DNA from: Saprospiraceae bacterium UBA7687
GTDB lineage: Bacteria; Bacteroidota; Bacteroidia; Chitinophagales; Saprospiraceae
Assembly: GCA_002482845.1 (NCBI GenBank)
Contig: DLGT01000096.1
Span: 62,001 to 126,000 of the forward strand
Reading direction: 5' to 3'
DNA length: 64,000 nt
This document shows, piece after piece, positions 1 through 10,359 of the stretch (its first letter is position 1; each line of letters opens with the position of its first letter). The position numbers and the translations under genes are program-made. The notes below the pieces were generated by a model that was given only the letters and a program-made list of their open reading frames with translations, did not search any database and had not been told where the DNA came from.

Positions 1-1846
1 CTGCCGGTAGTTGGAATTTGGCAAGATTAGCTGGATTATCACTTACGAAATATCCACTCATATCTATCGCTTCATCAGTGGCATTATACAATTCTATCCA
101 GTCTTCAGCATCTCCTGCTTCATCTAGGACGCTACCATTATTGGAGGCCATAAACTCATTGATGACTACTGTTTTTTCTGAAAGGACTTTCGGGGCAACA
201 TCAAAGTACAAAAACTTATGCTCTGCACCTGATGGGAAATAAGTTGTACTTCCTGCAGTATCCGCTCCTATTGCTTCTATATAATATTTCACTAAACTAC
301 CTGTACTGAATCCTGGTAAAGTCACTGAATATATACCATCATTTGCATTTAGATCGCCATGACTGCCATCATCATACATTAGCAATGAAGTGAAAACTCC
401 AGAAAATCCTATGCCATAATGCAACACTACACTGCTGAGTCCAGCATTGAAACTGACTTGTGATGTGATCAAGACTTCATTCTCGCTTGTGACATTGGCC
501 CATTGCTCACCATCAACTGTGTAAGGTGCATTGGCGATGTTAGGACTTGCCACTTTGACCTCAGCATTTGATAATAGACTTGTTTTTCTATTTTTAATAA
601 AATTCTTTAAGACCGTTATTTCAGCAGTATAAGCAGCATTTGTGGTCACTTTTTTTGTATCCGCAAACACGGCACTTTGTATGAGTGCATTGTATTGATC
701 GATGATGGCATTTACTTTGGTTTCGTCCAATTCATCGGTAACTAGGGTTCGTATATGTGCAAGATACCTTTGTCTAAAAGTAGGTATGGCCAAGATTTTA
801 TTTAATAATGGATAATTGACTTTGTTCGCATTGTAAAATGGTGACCAAGTCACACGATCAGCTCCGAAGGTGCTATTTGCATCATAGTCGTAGGTAGACC
901 ATCTACCTGTGACAGCGTCTTTATATAGGTAATAATCCATTTTGCCTTTGTAAATATAACTGTCATCATCGACAAATACATTTTCTACTGCAAGGTGCCA
1001 TAAAATTTTGTCTATATCAAAAGCAGTTGGCGCTACATTTACTAAGTCAGAGCCACTATTGTTTAAGATCGCACAAGCATCTTTAAGCTCTTGCCATACA
1101 GTGGTGCTCACATCAGAACTCTTAAGTGTGTAGTATTTCTGATACTTTGTGGTGTCTTCTCCTAGATAGTTTAAGGCAGCAGTGCCATCTCCCCACTGTG
1201 GACCACCCATACCACCGGGACCAGTGGAACTACCATCAGGCACATCTGCTCTCATATTGATACCATCGTTGTTTTCATGCCATTCTTCTAGGAAATCTTT
1301 ATTGAGCTGTTGTACATTCAGGTAGACACCCCAATCTTGATCATTGATATACAATCTTACAAAATTGGCTTTTGCAGAAGGTGTGTAAGGCCTGATCAAA
1401 TGATAATAGAGTACTTCGCGCATAAATGATGGGTCTTGCCACGCATTGTTCAGATTGAGGGTTTTGTATCCTGCTAATTTCTGGTCATCCTTAAATGCAT
1501 CTGTAGAAATATTAAATGATTTTTTCTGAGACTGATTCATAAAGTAAGAAGTCTGGCCTTTAAATCTGATACCTACACTGTCTAATTGTGTGTTTTTATA
1601 TTTTAAATTGCAAGGAATATCTGTTTTTGTATTGTAATTGGTGGTGAGTAGTGACCAATAATTGGATTGAGGAAAGTACAACCTTATTTCTTCCAGCGTT
1701 GATTCATCATAGAGACCTTCAGACGTATTTTCTCCTGCACTCATGATGTGGCTTTCTGAGTGTTTTGTCCATTGTGAAGGTAGTGATTGTGCGAAAATAA
1801 CTGCGTAACAAAATAGGGAAGTGGCAGCAGAAAGAATAAACTTCAT
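1..1846 (-). CDS. CotH-like kinase family protein with lamin-tail domain, C-terminus cut by window edge
   Basis: At least 615 residues are encoded; the frame stays open to base 1, so the C-terminus is missing. It begins with a signal peptide (MKFILSAATSLFCYA), so it is exported. The CotH-type fold shows in segments such as VGIRFKGQTSY, AWQDPSFMREVLYYHLIRPY, GVYLNVQQLNKDFLEEW and YDYDANSTFG. After it comes a beta-rich linker, then the start of a lamin-tail domain (VVINEFMASNNGSVLDEAGD, DWIELYN). In Bacteroidota this architecture is common in large secreted proteins and usually ends in a T9SS sorting domain, which would lie off the edge. CotH of spore formers is a protein kinase; activity here is not known. 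The ATG follows a TACCTTTG box with a 71-nt leader. Confidence 0.85.
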   Translation of the reverse strand, partial: MKFILSAATSLFCYAVIFAQSLPSQWTKHSESHIMSAGENTSEGLYDESTLEEIRLYFPQSNYWSLLTTNYNTKTDIPCNLKYKNTQLDSVGIRFKGQTSYFMNQSQKKSFNISTDAFKDDQKLAGYKTLNLNNAWQDPSFMREVLYYHLIRPYTPSAKANFVRLYINDQDWGVYLNVQQLNKDFLEEWHENNDGINMRADVPDGSSTGPGGMGGPQWGDGTAALNYLGEDTTKYQKYYTLKSSDVSTTVWQELKDACAILNNSGSDLVNVAPTAFDIDKILWHLAVENVFVDDDSYIYKGKMDYYLYKDAVTGRWSTYDYDANSTFGADRVTWSPFYNANKVNYPLLNKILAIPTFRQRYLAHIRTLVTDELDETKVNAIIDQYNALIQSAVFADTKKVTTNAAYTAEITVLKNFIKNRKTSLLSNAEVKVASPNIANAPYTVDGEQWANVTSENEVLITSQVSFNAGLSSVVLHYGIGFSGVFTSLLMYDDGSHGDLNANDGIYSVTLPGFSTGSLVKYYIEAIGADTAGSTTYFPSGAEHKFLYFDVAPKVLSEKTVVINEFMASNNGSVLDEAGDAEDWIELYNATDEAIDMSGYFVSDNPANLAKFQLPA

Positions 1847-1916
1847 ATACTTTGAATTTAGATAGTGAATAGGCAAATAATGCATATTTAATGTGGCAAT
1901 ATTTATACTTAAGGAT

Positions 1917-1924
1917 CAAAGGTA
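1917..1924 (-). promoter_or_regulatory. -7 promoter box of the CotH-like gene
   Basis: TACCTTTG on the minus strand matches the Bacteroidota sigma -7 consensus TAnnTTTG. It lies about 70 nt before the ATG of the CotH-like gene. Confidence 0.55.
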
Positions 1925-2031
1925 AGTTTTGTACTCTTATGATGCATAAAAATTGTAAGATTTGTAAATATGGTAGATATAAGAGTGAAAAATGTTAATC
2001 AAAAATGATAGAAATAAATAGTTCAAATAAT

Positions 2032-2062
2032 AAAAAAGCCCTAATTGGTTTGCAATTAGGGC
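2032..2062 (-). terminator. Rho-independent terminator of the PKD adhesin gene
   Basis: On the minus strand a perfect 10-bp stem (GCCCTAATTG with CAATTAGGGC) with a 5-nt loop is followed by a run of six T. It lies about 50 nt after the stop of the 2068-residue adhesin gene. Confidence 0.85.
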
Positions 2063-2109
2063 CTTAAGTAGTTATCTTTTTGAGATCATCAATGCTAAGT
2101 TTCCCAACA

Positions 2110-5100
2110 TTATCTTATAATCGTAATAGTGCCCGATTTGACGACATTAGTAAGTTTGCCACAAATGTCTACTTCTGCTTCAACGGTGTAGAAGTACACA
2201 CCTTGGTCTAGTGAATTGCTACGTCCATCCCAAATCATGTTTTTGCCACGATGTACTATTCTACCAATACGATCCATCACAGTAAATGACTTGATATTAC
2301 TACCTTTAAATTCTGTTTTTTCTAGATCGATGACATCATTTGCACCATCAAAATTGGGACTCATGATATTCGGGAGTACGAAACTTGGTGCTCTGTCTGA
2401 AGCTACAATATTGGCAGATGCAATGGTCGTTTCGCAACCATTAGAAATCGTTACATTGACCTGCGTTGGTTCCGTGACTTGTATGGTTTCTCCTGTATTG
2501 CCATTGCTCCATGTGATTTCAAGGTCATCTATATCATAATTTTCTGGGACAACCTGTAAGGCAGCATAACCTTTAAAACAAGTAATGTCTTCTGTCAATA
2601 ATCGGTATCTTACCTCATCCTTTTCTTTGACGACTAGTTTTAATGTTTCTTCACAACCTATGACGTCTTTGATTTTCAACTCGTAATTACCTGCATTCAA
2701 ATTGCTTATTTGGTTGTCTATCAATGAAATAGCTTGGTTGTTCAGTGTGTAAGTAAATTGTCCTGCTGAAAGCATTTCTAACTGAATATTACCATCTGTT
2801 TTGCCCGGACATTGACCATTTACATCTAGAATGTATTCAAATTGTTGACCAAATTGTAAGTCATATGTCGTTGTATCTATACAGCCTGCTGCATTTTGGG
2901 TGGTAACATAAAGCGTCGTATCGTTAAAGAATGTTTGATTTAATAAGTCAAATGAAGAGCCTGAACAAACGATAAATTTCTGAAGTGTATTATTCGTTTC
3001 TGGCGCATTTACTATGGCCGATGCTGAAGTATTGACACAACCATTAAATACATTGACGCTATATGTGCCTGCAGATTGTACTGTTATCTCACTTTCATCA
3101 TCACCATTACTCCATTCGATGTCGACTTCACTTTCATCATAATTTAATACATTCACTTGCAATAAAGCATTTTCTTCCGTACATGTAAGATCGCTAGATA
3201 CCACTTCTATAATGGCTTCTTCTTTGTCAGCTATCGTCAAGTCTTGAGACGCTATACAACCCATTTGATCTGTCAAAACTAGGGTGTATTCTCCCGAAGG
3301 AATACCGTTGATCATGCCTGCTGTGACATTGGTCGCAACACCATTCAAGTGGTAAGAAAAATTATTCGGATTATCTACATTGACAATAATAAAGGCATTG
3401 CTTTCTCCTGGACAACTTTGAGATTGTGTGGTAGTAAACAGAATGGGTGGACTGAACTTCACTTCGTGGCTTGTTTTTTCTACACATCCTGCACTATTTA
3501 TGGATTCAATAACTACAATTGTATCAGCTGAAAATACTTGACCTTCCAATGTGAATGTCTGTCCAAAACAAACTTCATGTTTCTCAGCGTTATGGATTTC
3601 TGGACAGTCAGCACCTATCAAAAACGAAATATTCACAGTGTCTTCACATGTCGATATACTAGCGAGAAGGCTGTCTATCAGTACTTTTGTGCTTTCTGGC
3701 AATGTGGTTTCATCGATTTGTGGATGATAACTTCCTGCAGGCACATCTATTAATTCGCCATGTCCACTTACATCTGTCGTAGTGGTAAATCCAGTGATAT
3801 TGATCGTAATATTAGGTACTAAAGTATCTCCTGCATCTATAATGTTATTTTCATTGACATCGGAATACACTATGATATTGATGACGCCTACAGGTTGGTT
3901 TAAGGTAAGAGATAGTGGTTCTGATGTACTTTTGCAACCGTTTTGTCCTGTGAGTTCTAACTGGTAAGTAGCGCTTTCTGTTAGTATGATGTATGGGATA
4001 TTGCCACCATTTGCACTAGGCACTTCCACACCATCTTTTTGCCATTGATAATTGGTGACATTAGCTATGGATGGAAAACACAAAGTATCAGGCGCACATC
4101 GCTCAAAACATCCTGATGGAACAAAACTCACATCTGGTCCTGACAATATTTCGATGGTATTACTGACTGATGTACAACCATTGACATCTTGTGCTTGCAC
4201 AAAGTATTGGCCTGGTAAACTGGTTGTAATTTGCGCTTCGTTTTCACCATTATTCCAAAGATAATCAAGACCATTCACAGGATTGGTTATGGATAAGTTG
4301 TGTTCGATACCTGCACACAATACGCCTGATTGATTTGCTTGGATAATCATGCTATTTGGGTTGCCATTAACGGTGACTTCTACGGTGTCCAATACATTAG
4401 AACAACCCGTAATAACATCTGTCAATTCCACATAAAACAAATGAACACCTACAGGCAGTAGATTGCCATTGGCTTCTGTGTAAGACAGCTCATTGCTAGT
4501 AATGTTATTTTGCCAATTGAACGTGAAGTCTTGTGATGCTGGTACAAATATTCTGAAATCTTGACCTTGACATAAGGATACTTCATTGCCAAAATAGGTG
4601 GTTTCTTCTTCGCCTACGGTCACTATGGATGTGATGTAAGATTTTGGTTTAGGATTGACTTGTATGACTTTCTGATCAGGTGTATAAGTACATCCGTATA
4701 CATCTGTCACGGTCACTAGATATATTCCAGACGAACTCACTTCAATAAAGTCTGTGGTTTCTTCACTGCTCCAGTTCCAAGATACACCATTGACAGGAGC
4801 CGAAAGTTTGGTCGATTCACCTTGACAAATCTGATCACCTGGATCGGTGGTAATATTTCCAGCAAGTGTATTTGCTTTGATGTCAAGGGTCGTATTTATA
4901 CTAGCTCTACATCCATAGACTGACGTAATCAGCGCATTGATATTATACAAAGCTGCGCTCTCAAATCTGTGGTAACCATCAAAAGTACTTTGGATATCAT
5001 TTGCTCCTGAAGTAGGATCACCATAGGTCCAGTCGATGCTAAAAAGATTGGTATAATTGTCCACTTTGAAATGAGTGGTTTCTTTTTCGCAATTGGCGTC

Positions 5101-8100
5101 AAGCGCAAGGATGCCTGCACTCGGTTGTGGTCGTAAGGTAAATGTATGGCTGATTTCATCTGTACAAGTGCCGTCTGAAATGATCAGTTTTACGGTGTAA
5201 CTACCTTCGGCATTGTAGACATGGATTGGATTTGCTAAGGTAGAAGTATTATCAGCCCCACTGAGTGGATCGCCAAAATCCCATGTCCAAGAGACAATGC
5301 TTTTATCAGGTATGTGTGTGCTCAAGTCTGTGAAAACAATGTCGTCACCTCTACAACCATTGGTAATTTCAAAATCTGCTTTAACTGGAATTTCTATGAT
5401 TTGGGTTGTCTTTTTAACACATGTATTTGCAGGATTTGCAGAGTCTACAACTCTTACAGAATGAATGACATTATAATAACCGGGATTGCTAAATTCATGA
5501 TTGATGACAGCGCCCAATGCATAATTATTGGATGAAGCATTATCATCAAAAAACCATCTGTGACTATCTGCAATAATGTTCGATGATGTGCTTGTAAATG
5601 TATAACTATTGCAATCATTTGCGACAAAAGTGTAGCCTACAGAACCAATGCTAGAGATACACGCGCTACTTCCGCCACCATCGCCTATAGTATCAGGTGG
5701 TGTCGTAGGATCGCAAATATCAATGAGTGATAAGGTGTTGGATTCATTGGTACACCCAAAGTTGTCCGTAACTTTTACTTTATATTTTCCAATATCTGAA
5801 GGTTTGAATTTGGAAGGAAACATACCAATAGAAGACTCATTTTTGAACCATTCAAAGGTATAACCATCTTCTGCCTCTGATGCATGCAAGGTAGGATAAA
5901 CGACTGGTGAACTAGATAGACAAACATGTTTGCTTTGTGGCGTAGAGACATATACATTTGGCTTTGGCAATTCTACAATAGTAAAACTAGATTTGCCAAT
6001 ACAACCATTATTATCCAAAACCTGAACGACATACGTTCCTGCTTTGATAGTTGGCATAGGAAGTAGTGATAAAAAAGTACTATCATCATTGATCCAATGA
6101 TATCCTTCATAGGTTAGGTTAGTGGTGACGGCTATGGATGTGCCTTCGCAAAGCGTAGCAGGATGGTTGACGATAGGTTCAGGTAGTGCGTGTACCAAGA
6201 CTGTTTTTGTATAAGTGCCTGCACAAGTTTTTAATGCGATGGTGTGTATACCCGTTTTACTCCATGATAGGTCTACCTCACTTCCTTCTTGTGAAATGAT
6301 GGTAGCCGCGTCTTTAGGGGTAATTTCCCATTCATATGTTAAGGATTCATAAAATGTCGCTCTAAGATTATATTCCGCGTACAAACATGACTCATCCGTG
6401 CCAAAAAACGTAAAGGAAGAAATAATATTTGCATCCAAAGCGACTGCCGATGAAGCACAATATGCTCCTGATAAATCTGTTTGTGTCAATAATATCTGGT
6501 ATGGACCATCACTTTGCCAAGTGACCAAGATGTTGTCTCCTTTTGCGGTCTTAACGGTACTGCCATCTTTTATTTCCCATTGATAACTTGCATCAGGAAG
6601 ATTGGCTATAGCTTCGTAAAGATATTGATTGCCTTTACAAATGGCTTTTTCGCCTTTGATACCTGCTGGCAAAATACTTTTAGGTAAAACGGTGACTTCT
6701 TTGGTTAATTCACCATTACAATATGTCGGTGAAGTGGTCGTGATGATAACTTTCGAGATACCTGTAGGTATAGCATATTGTATATTTGCAGCATTATTTT
6801 GTGAGTATAACAAGACATTGTTTTCATCTCGTACTTCCCAGTTTTCAATGATGACAGGTATGTTTTGGTCATTGGTCGTTTGTGCAGAGAGCAGCTCGCC
6901 ATGACATATTTGGGTAGCATCTGTAGTCAGGTTATAAGGTGATTTCAACGCAACAATAAGTTCGTCTGAGCCACCACATTTGAGATAACAATTATCATAT
7001 GTAACATTTATCTTTCCTTGATCGCCTGATGACCATGCTACGATGATGGTATTTGACCCTTGACCAGCAGTGATGTTTCCGCCTGTGACGGTCCATTGAT
7101 AATCAGTAGCATTGTATTTTTGAATGCTGTACATTTCATTTGAACCCTTACATGCGATGGTTTGGCCATTTATTTTTGCATTTTCTGAAATGATAGGAAT
7201 ATCAAAGATGGCTTTTTTAGGACATAAGTCAAAGTTGCACGAAGCTACTTCTAGTTCGATAATGCCTAATGGTCCTTGTCCCCAATCTACCGTAATAAAG
7301 TTTTCACTACTTCCACCACCTGCTTTTATTGTGCCGTCTCCTATGATTTTCCAGAAGAATTGCCCACAGTCTGCATTGGTGGTATAGGTCATTTCTGTGT
7401 TTTCGCAAATGGTAGATTTACAATCGATGACAGGTAGATAGCTTTCTTTGATAATGATAGGTTTGGTAATACTTGCTGTACAACCACATGCCGTGATGAT
7501 CGTAAGTGATACCTGATATGTTCCCGGTTTATTGTAAGAAATGACAGGTGAAATATCTGATGAAATATGACCATTGCCAAAGTCCCAACTGTAAGAGATG
7601 CCGTCAAGTGTTAAAGGTGTTATTTCAATAGATTCGCCAACACAAAAATCAAATCCTGGAATATTAAAATCAACTTCTGTGTCATTGGTTATTTCTACAC
7701 ATAGATTTCCAAAAGAAAAACATTGTGTTCCCTGTCCAAATGCAGTTAGATTAATACCTCCAAATCCACCATTCCCCCATGTGACGGTGATTTCATTTTT
7801 TACTTGATCTACTATATAAGAAGTTGATCCTACCACATCAGCAGTGACAAAAAGAAATGGATTTGGATGACTGTATCCATAAGTAACAGTGGAGCCTGCA
7901 CAAGCTTTTAAGCAGTCATCGGATGGATTGTTTTGGTGACATTCGATGCTATCTTTTTGGAATATATTTATTTCGGAAAGCTCGGTTACATATACAAAAA
8001 TAGAATCAGTAAAAGAATTACCTGTATTATCATAAGCTAAAACATCGATGTAATAGCTTCCTAAACAATTATAACAAACCGTGAAAGTTCCATTTTGATT

Positions 8101-8316
8101 CTCTACCGTATAATTATAACAATCATTTGTATTCGGTGAATCAAGATATGTTACTGTTACGTTTTCTATAAAACTGTTTGAAAGATTTAGTGTATATGTT
8201 TCACAGGCGCCTACACACGTTTCAGTGGCACCGATGATTTCTAACTTATCTTGGGCTTGTAGTGTGTATAAACTTAAAAAAAGGGTAAAAAATAAAGTGG
8301 ATATTAACGTCTTCAT
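2110..8316 (-). CDS. Giant secreted PKD-domain adhesin with T9SS type B sorting domain
   Basis: 2068 residues with signal peptide MKTLISTLFFTLFLSLYTLQAQ. The body is a chain of Ig-like/PKD-type beta domains; clear PKD signatures are YSWDFGNGHISS near residue 245 and WTWDFGDPLSGADN near 1010. Many domains carry paired cysteines. One segment (YSDVNENNIIDAGDTLVPNI) resembles an SdrD/Cna-B module. The C-terminus (NIMSPNFDGANDVIDL, then MDRIGRIV, QGVYFYTVEA) is the gliding-associated CHU_C type B sorting domain, which directs export by the type IX system and surface attachment. Role inferred: adhesion or matrix protein. A near-consensus box TTACTTTG lies at 8339-8346 on the minus strand. The gene is monocistronic with its own terminator. 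Confidence 0.85.
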   Translation of the reverse strand: MKTLISTLFFTLFLSLYTLQAQDKLEIIGATETCVGACETYTLNLSNSFIENVTVTYLDSPNTNDCYNYTVENQNGTFTVCYNCLGSYYIDVLAYDNTGNSFTDSIFVYVTELSEINIFQKDSIECHQNNPSDDCLKACAGSTVTYGYSHPNPFLFVTADVVGSTSYIVDQVKNEITVTWGNGGFGGINLTAFGQGTQCFSFGNLCVEITNDTEVDFNIPGFDFCVGESIEITPLTLDGISYSWDFGNGHISSDISPVISYNKPGTYQVSLTIITACGCTASITKPIIIKESYLPVIDCKSTICENTEMTYTTNADCGQFFWKIIGDGTIKAGGGSSENFITVDWGQGPLGIIELEVASCNFDLCPKKAIFDIPIISENAKINGQTIACKGSNEMYSIQKYNATDYQWTVTGGNITAGQGSNTIIVAWSSGDQGKINVTYDNCYLKCGGSDELIVALKSPYNLTTDATQICHGELLSAQTTNDQNIPVIIENWEVRDENNVLLYSQNNAANIQYAIPTGISKVIITTTSPTYCNGELTKEVTVLPKSILPAGIKGEKAICKGNQYLYEAIANLPDASYQWEIKDGSTVKTAKGDNILVTWQSDGPYQILLTQTDLSGAYCASSAVALDANIISSFTFFGTDESCLYAEYNLRATFYESLTYEWEITPKDAATIISQEGSEVDLSWSKTGIHTIALKTCAGTYTKTVLVHALPEPIVNHPATLCEGTSIAVTTNLTYEGYHWINDDSTFLSLLPMPTIKAGTYVVQVLDNNGCIGKSSFTIVELPKPNVYVSTPQSKHVCLSSSPVVYPTLHASEAEDGYTFEWFKNESSIGMFPSKFKPSDIGKYKVKVTDNFGCTNESNTLSLIDICDPTTPPDTIGDGGGSSACISSIGSVGYTFVANDCNSYTFTSTSSNIIADSHRWFFDDNASSNNYALGAVINHEFSNPGYYNVIHSVRVVDSANPANTCVKKTTQIIEIPVKADFEITNGCRGDDIVFTDLSTHIPDKSIVSWTWDFGDPLSGADNTSTLANPIHVYNAEGSYTVKLIISDGTCTDEISHTFTLRPQPSAGILALDANCEKETTHFKVDNYTNLFSIDWTYGDPTSGANDIQSTFDGYHRFESAALYNINALITSVYGCRASINTTLDIKANTLAGNITTDPGDQICQGESTKLSAPVNGVSWNWSSEETTDFIEVSSSGIYLVTVTDVYGCTYTPDQKVIQVNPKPKSYITSIVTVGEEETTYFGNEVSLCQGQDFRIFVPASQDFTFNWQNNITSNELSYTEANGNLLPVGVHLFYVELTDVITGCSNVLDTVEVTVNGNPNSMIIQANQSGVLCAGIEHNLSITNPVNGLDYLWNNGENEAQITTSLPGQYFVQAQDVNGCTSVSNTIEILSGPDVSFVPSGCFERCAPDTLCFPSIANVTNYQWQKDGVEVPSANGGNIPYIILTESATYQLELTGQNGCKSTSEPLSLTLNQPVGVINIIVYSDVNENNIIDAGDTLVPNITINITGFTTTTDVSGHGELIDVPAGSYHPQIDETTLPESTKVLIDSLLASISTCEDTVNISFLIGADCPEIHNAEKHEVCFGQTFTLEGQVFSADTIVVIESINSAGCVEKTSHEVKFSPPILFTTTQSQSCPGESNAFIIVNVDNPNNFSYHLNGVATNVTAGMINGIPSGEYTLVLTDQMGCIASQDLTIADKEEAIIEVVSSDLTCTEENALLQVNVLNYDESEVDIEWSNGDDESEITVQSAGTYSVNVFNGCVNTSASAIVNAPETNNTLQKFIVCSGSSFDLLNQTFFNDTTLYVTTQNAAGCIDTTTYDLQFGQQFEYILDVNGQCPGKTDGNIQLEMLSAGQFTYTLNNQAISLIDNQISNLNAGNYELKIKDVIGCEETLKLVVKEKDEVRYRLLTEDITCFKGYAALQVVPENYDIDDLEITWSNGNTGETIQVTEPTQVNVTISNGCETTIASANIVASDRAPSFVLPNIMSPNFDGANDVIDLEKTEFKGSNIKSFTVMDRIGRIVHRGKNMIWDGRSNSLDQGVYFYTVEAEVDICGKLTNVVKSGTITIIR

Positions 8317-8487
8317 AATACAAATGGATTAAATGAATCAAAGTAATACTTATAAGAGTTCAATATTGTTGAATTCGCTCCCTTGGGTGGAAAAATAATT
8401 TATTTTTAGATTATTTCGGAGATTTGGATTGAGTGTAATCTTTTTTCGTCTAAGGTTTAAAGTGTAATGTTTAATAGAATGCACGTT

Positions 8488-8546
8488 ATCCTTAACCTTA
8501 ACCTTAGTCTCAACCTTTATCTCAATCTCATTCTTAACCTTAAGCA
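8488..8546. repeat. Degenerate hexamer repeat (CTTAAC/CTCAAC type), left block
   Basis: About 60 bp of variants of a CTTAACC/TCTCAA unit, polypyrimidine-rich on the plus strand. It begins the repeat-filled gap 8317-8913 and resembles the block at 8793-8875. Confidence 0.7.
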
Positions 8547-8651
8547 TAATCTCTTTTGTTTATGGTCGAATGTCTAATGTTTAATTGTTAAAGGTCGAAT
8601 TGTGTAATGTGGAATTTATTTGAAGTTATAGTTTCAATGAAGTGCAGTTTA

Positions 8652-8723
8652 AGATGTCAGGGCTACGCCCCTAAGTAGAGGATGGATGTTGTATTGCTAC
8701 AAAGATGTCAGAGCTATACTCCT
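8652..8723 (+). repeat. Direct repeat pair in the intergenic gap
   Basis: AGATGTCAGGGCTACGCCCC at 8652 and the related AGATGTCAGAGCTATACTCC at 8703 are 51 bp apart. They look like parts of a dispersed Bacteroidota repeat; function unknown. No gene is supported in 8317-8913. Confidence 0.5.
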
Positions 8724-8792
8724 TTTTGAATGCTGAATTTGTTTCAGGCGGAATGATAGTTTCGTTTAAGGTTGGGTCTATTCTGGAAACCC

Positions 8793-8875
8793 ATAACCTA
8801 AGTCTTAACCTCATTCTCAACCTTAACCTCATTCTCAATCTTAACCTTATCCTAGGTCTTAATCTTAATCCAATC
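8793..8875. repeat. Degenerate 18-bp/hexamer tandem repeat, right block
   Basis: Two almost identical 18-bp units (CTTAACCTCATTCTCAAC at 8804 and 8822) continue into decayed hexamers up to just before the promoter of the 8914 gene. Read on the minus strand it would encode an Arg/Leu-alternating peptide, which I treat as an artefact of the repeat. Confidence 0.75.
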
Positions 8876-8883
8876 TTTTTCCC

Positions 8884-8891
8884 TACCTTTG
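8884..8891 (+). promoter_or_regulatory. -7 promoter box of the exported OB-fold gene
   Basis: TACCTTTG fits TAnnTTTG, 22 nt before the ATG at 8914. No clear -33 element was seen because the hexamer repeat occupies that position. Confidence 0.5.
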
Positions 8892-8913
8892 CACCAACCA
8901 CAAAAAAATCAAT

Positions 8914-9276
8914 ATGTACCGTTTATTACCCTTATTGCTTCTGATGCTACCTTTTAGTAACATCTCAGGTCAAAATGAAGTACCATTGGATAGTACTTCC
9001 CATTATATCGGAAAGTATGTCAAGGTGTGTGCTAAAGTAGCCGGAACCTTTGTTACCAATAGTACTTCCAAAGTGACAATACTAAGTCTAGGAGAAGACT
9101 ATCCAAATAGCAAGTTTACAGTTGTCTTCTATGAGAAAGATCTTCCCAATTTTACTTTTGTACCTTCAGAGTATTACAAAAACAAAAGTGTATGCGTCAA
9201 TGGTACCATTAATGAGTACAAAGGTAAACCACAAATCAATGCTCGGTTTCCCGATCAAATAGAAGTGAAAGAATAG
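8914..9276 (+). CDS. Small exported OB-fold protein
   Basis: 120 residues with a signal peptide (MYRLLPLLLLMLPFSNISG). The mature part resembles the exported OB-fold proteins of Bacteroidota: a first strand HYIGKYVKVCAKVAGTFV, a middle TKVTILSLGEDYPNSKF-like strand pair, and the closing strand CVNGTINEYKGKPQINA. Such proteins often sit in the periplasm and may bind nucleic acid or oligosaccharide; the ligand is unknown. It converges with the T9SS LRR gene 22 bp downstream, with no obvious terminator between them. The OB-fold call rests on pattern recognition of the GKPQI ending and the strand order. Confidence 0.6.
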   Translation: MYRLLPLLLLMLPFSNISGQNEVPLDSTSHYIGKYVKVCAKVAGTFVTNSTSKVTILSLGEDYPNSKFTVVFYEKDLPNFTFVPSEYYKNKSVCVNGTINEYKGKPQINARFPDQIEVKE

Positions 9277-9298
9277 GGATTTACTTTACAGCATTTTA

Positions 9299-10339
9299 TT
9301 ATCTGGCAATAACAAATTTCATTTTATTTGTTCCTGATTCTAGTATGTACATTCCTGCTGCCAAATGTTGGGTATTTATGGCTTCGTGGCTTGAAGCTTG
9401 ATGGATAAGTATTCGACCACTGATATCTTTGATGTTTACTTTGGGACTATAACCAGCATGATGATCTATTTTGATAAAATCGTTTGCAGGGTTAGGATAT
9501 ACTTGTATCGTCGACTTGTAATCGTTATTTTCTGTGGAAGATATACATGCCATTTCTACTTCAGGGATACTTTTACAACCATCATCGTTATTTGAGATGA
9601 CTACAAATGATGAAGGGTTTTTGAGATATGCACAGATTGCTCCTGTGTTGCAGATAGCAAGTTGTGGATTGTCGTTGATCACCATTGGTCCATCTATCTT
9701 TAAGGTGGCAGGTAGTCCAGATACATCTTGTAAAACAGTGTTTTCATACAGACGAAGGCCATCTGCGATATGTGTTAACGCTACCAAGCCATTGATATTC
9801 AGTAAATTTCGGTTTTTGAAAATGGCGAAATCCTTTCCCGCATATGATAACTTATTCAGACCGTTGAGATCTGTGATGGTGTCCATAGACCATATCTGGA
9901 AAATACCAAACACACTATCCAAAGCTTGGAGTTGGATGGATGTGACCAATGGATTGTTGGATATATAAAAATAGTCACCTGTAGATTTTTCTAGTTTGCT
10001 GAAGTTGATGGAAGTCAACGATGGTAGTCCTTGCAAGCGAATAGCACCACCTATTTCTGTTATGTTTTGGAGTCCGTTTATATTGCGAATGCTATCACAA
10101 TTGGTCAGATAGACATCACCTTTCACAGCAGTTAGTTGGGACAGACCATCAAGATGTGTAATGTCTGCGCTATTGACATTTAGGCCACCTTCTATGATCT
10201 TACAACCGGGATTTTGGCTAGCAAACTGATCCACTTGTGACTGCACACTCAGGAATAAACCATTAGGAAAACATGACTGACTCGACAATGTGAAGGTCGC
10301 TAGGAGACAGCTAGTAAGGAGTAAAATTTTTGAAGGCAT
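9299..10339 (-). CDS. Secreted LRR-like (receptor L-domain type) protein with T9SS type A sorting domain
   Basis: 346 residues from the chosen ATG; the frame stays open 18 codons further, but that extension lies upstream of the -7 box at 10360-10367. Signal peptide MPSKILLLTSCLLATFTLSS. Residues about 30-230 form irregular leucine-rich repeats (ITHLDGLSQLTAVKGDVYL, IRNINGLQNITEIGGAIRL, LTDLNGL-type) like receptor L-domains. The C-terminus (VYPNPANDFIKID, GRILIHQ, LAAGMYIL) is a type A T9SS sorting domain, so the protein is exported through the outer membrane. Its promoter carries one copy of the shared 16-bp operator, linking it to the signalling and secretion genes at 23-41 kb. Confidence 0.8.
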   Translation of the reverse strand: MPSKILLLTSCLLATFTLSSQSCFPNGLFLSVQSQVDQFASQNPGCKIIEGGLNVNSADITHLDGLSQLTAVKGDVYLTNCDSIRNINGLQNITEIGGAIRLQGLPSLTSINFSKLEKSTGDYFYISNNPLVTSIQLQALDSVFGIFQIWSMDTITDLNGLNKLSYAGKDFAIFKNRNLLNINGLVALTHIADGLRLYENTVLQDVSGLPATLKIDGPMVINDNPQLAICNTGAICAYLKNPSSFVVISNNDDGCKSIPEVEMACISSTENNDYKSTIQVYPNPANDFIKIDHHAGYSPKVNIKDISGRILIHQASSHEAINTQHLAAGMYILESGTNKMKFVIAR

Positions 10340-10359
10340 GATCTCTGTATTTATTGCGA

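Noticed and set aside
8350..8901. Two minus-strand ORFs rich in Lys/Val or Arg/Leu
   Set aside because: They are translations of the hexamer repeats; the alternating composition comes from the repeat unit and there is no conserved start or promoter.
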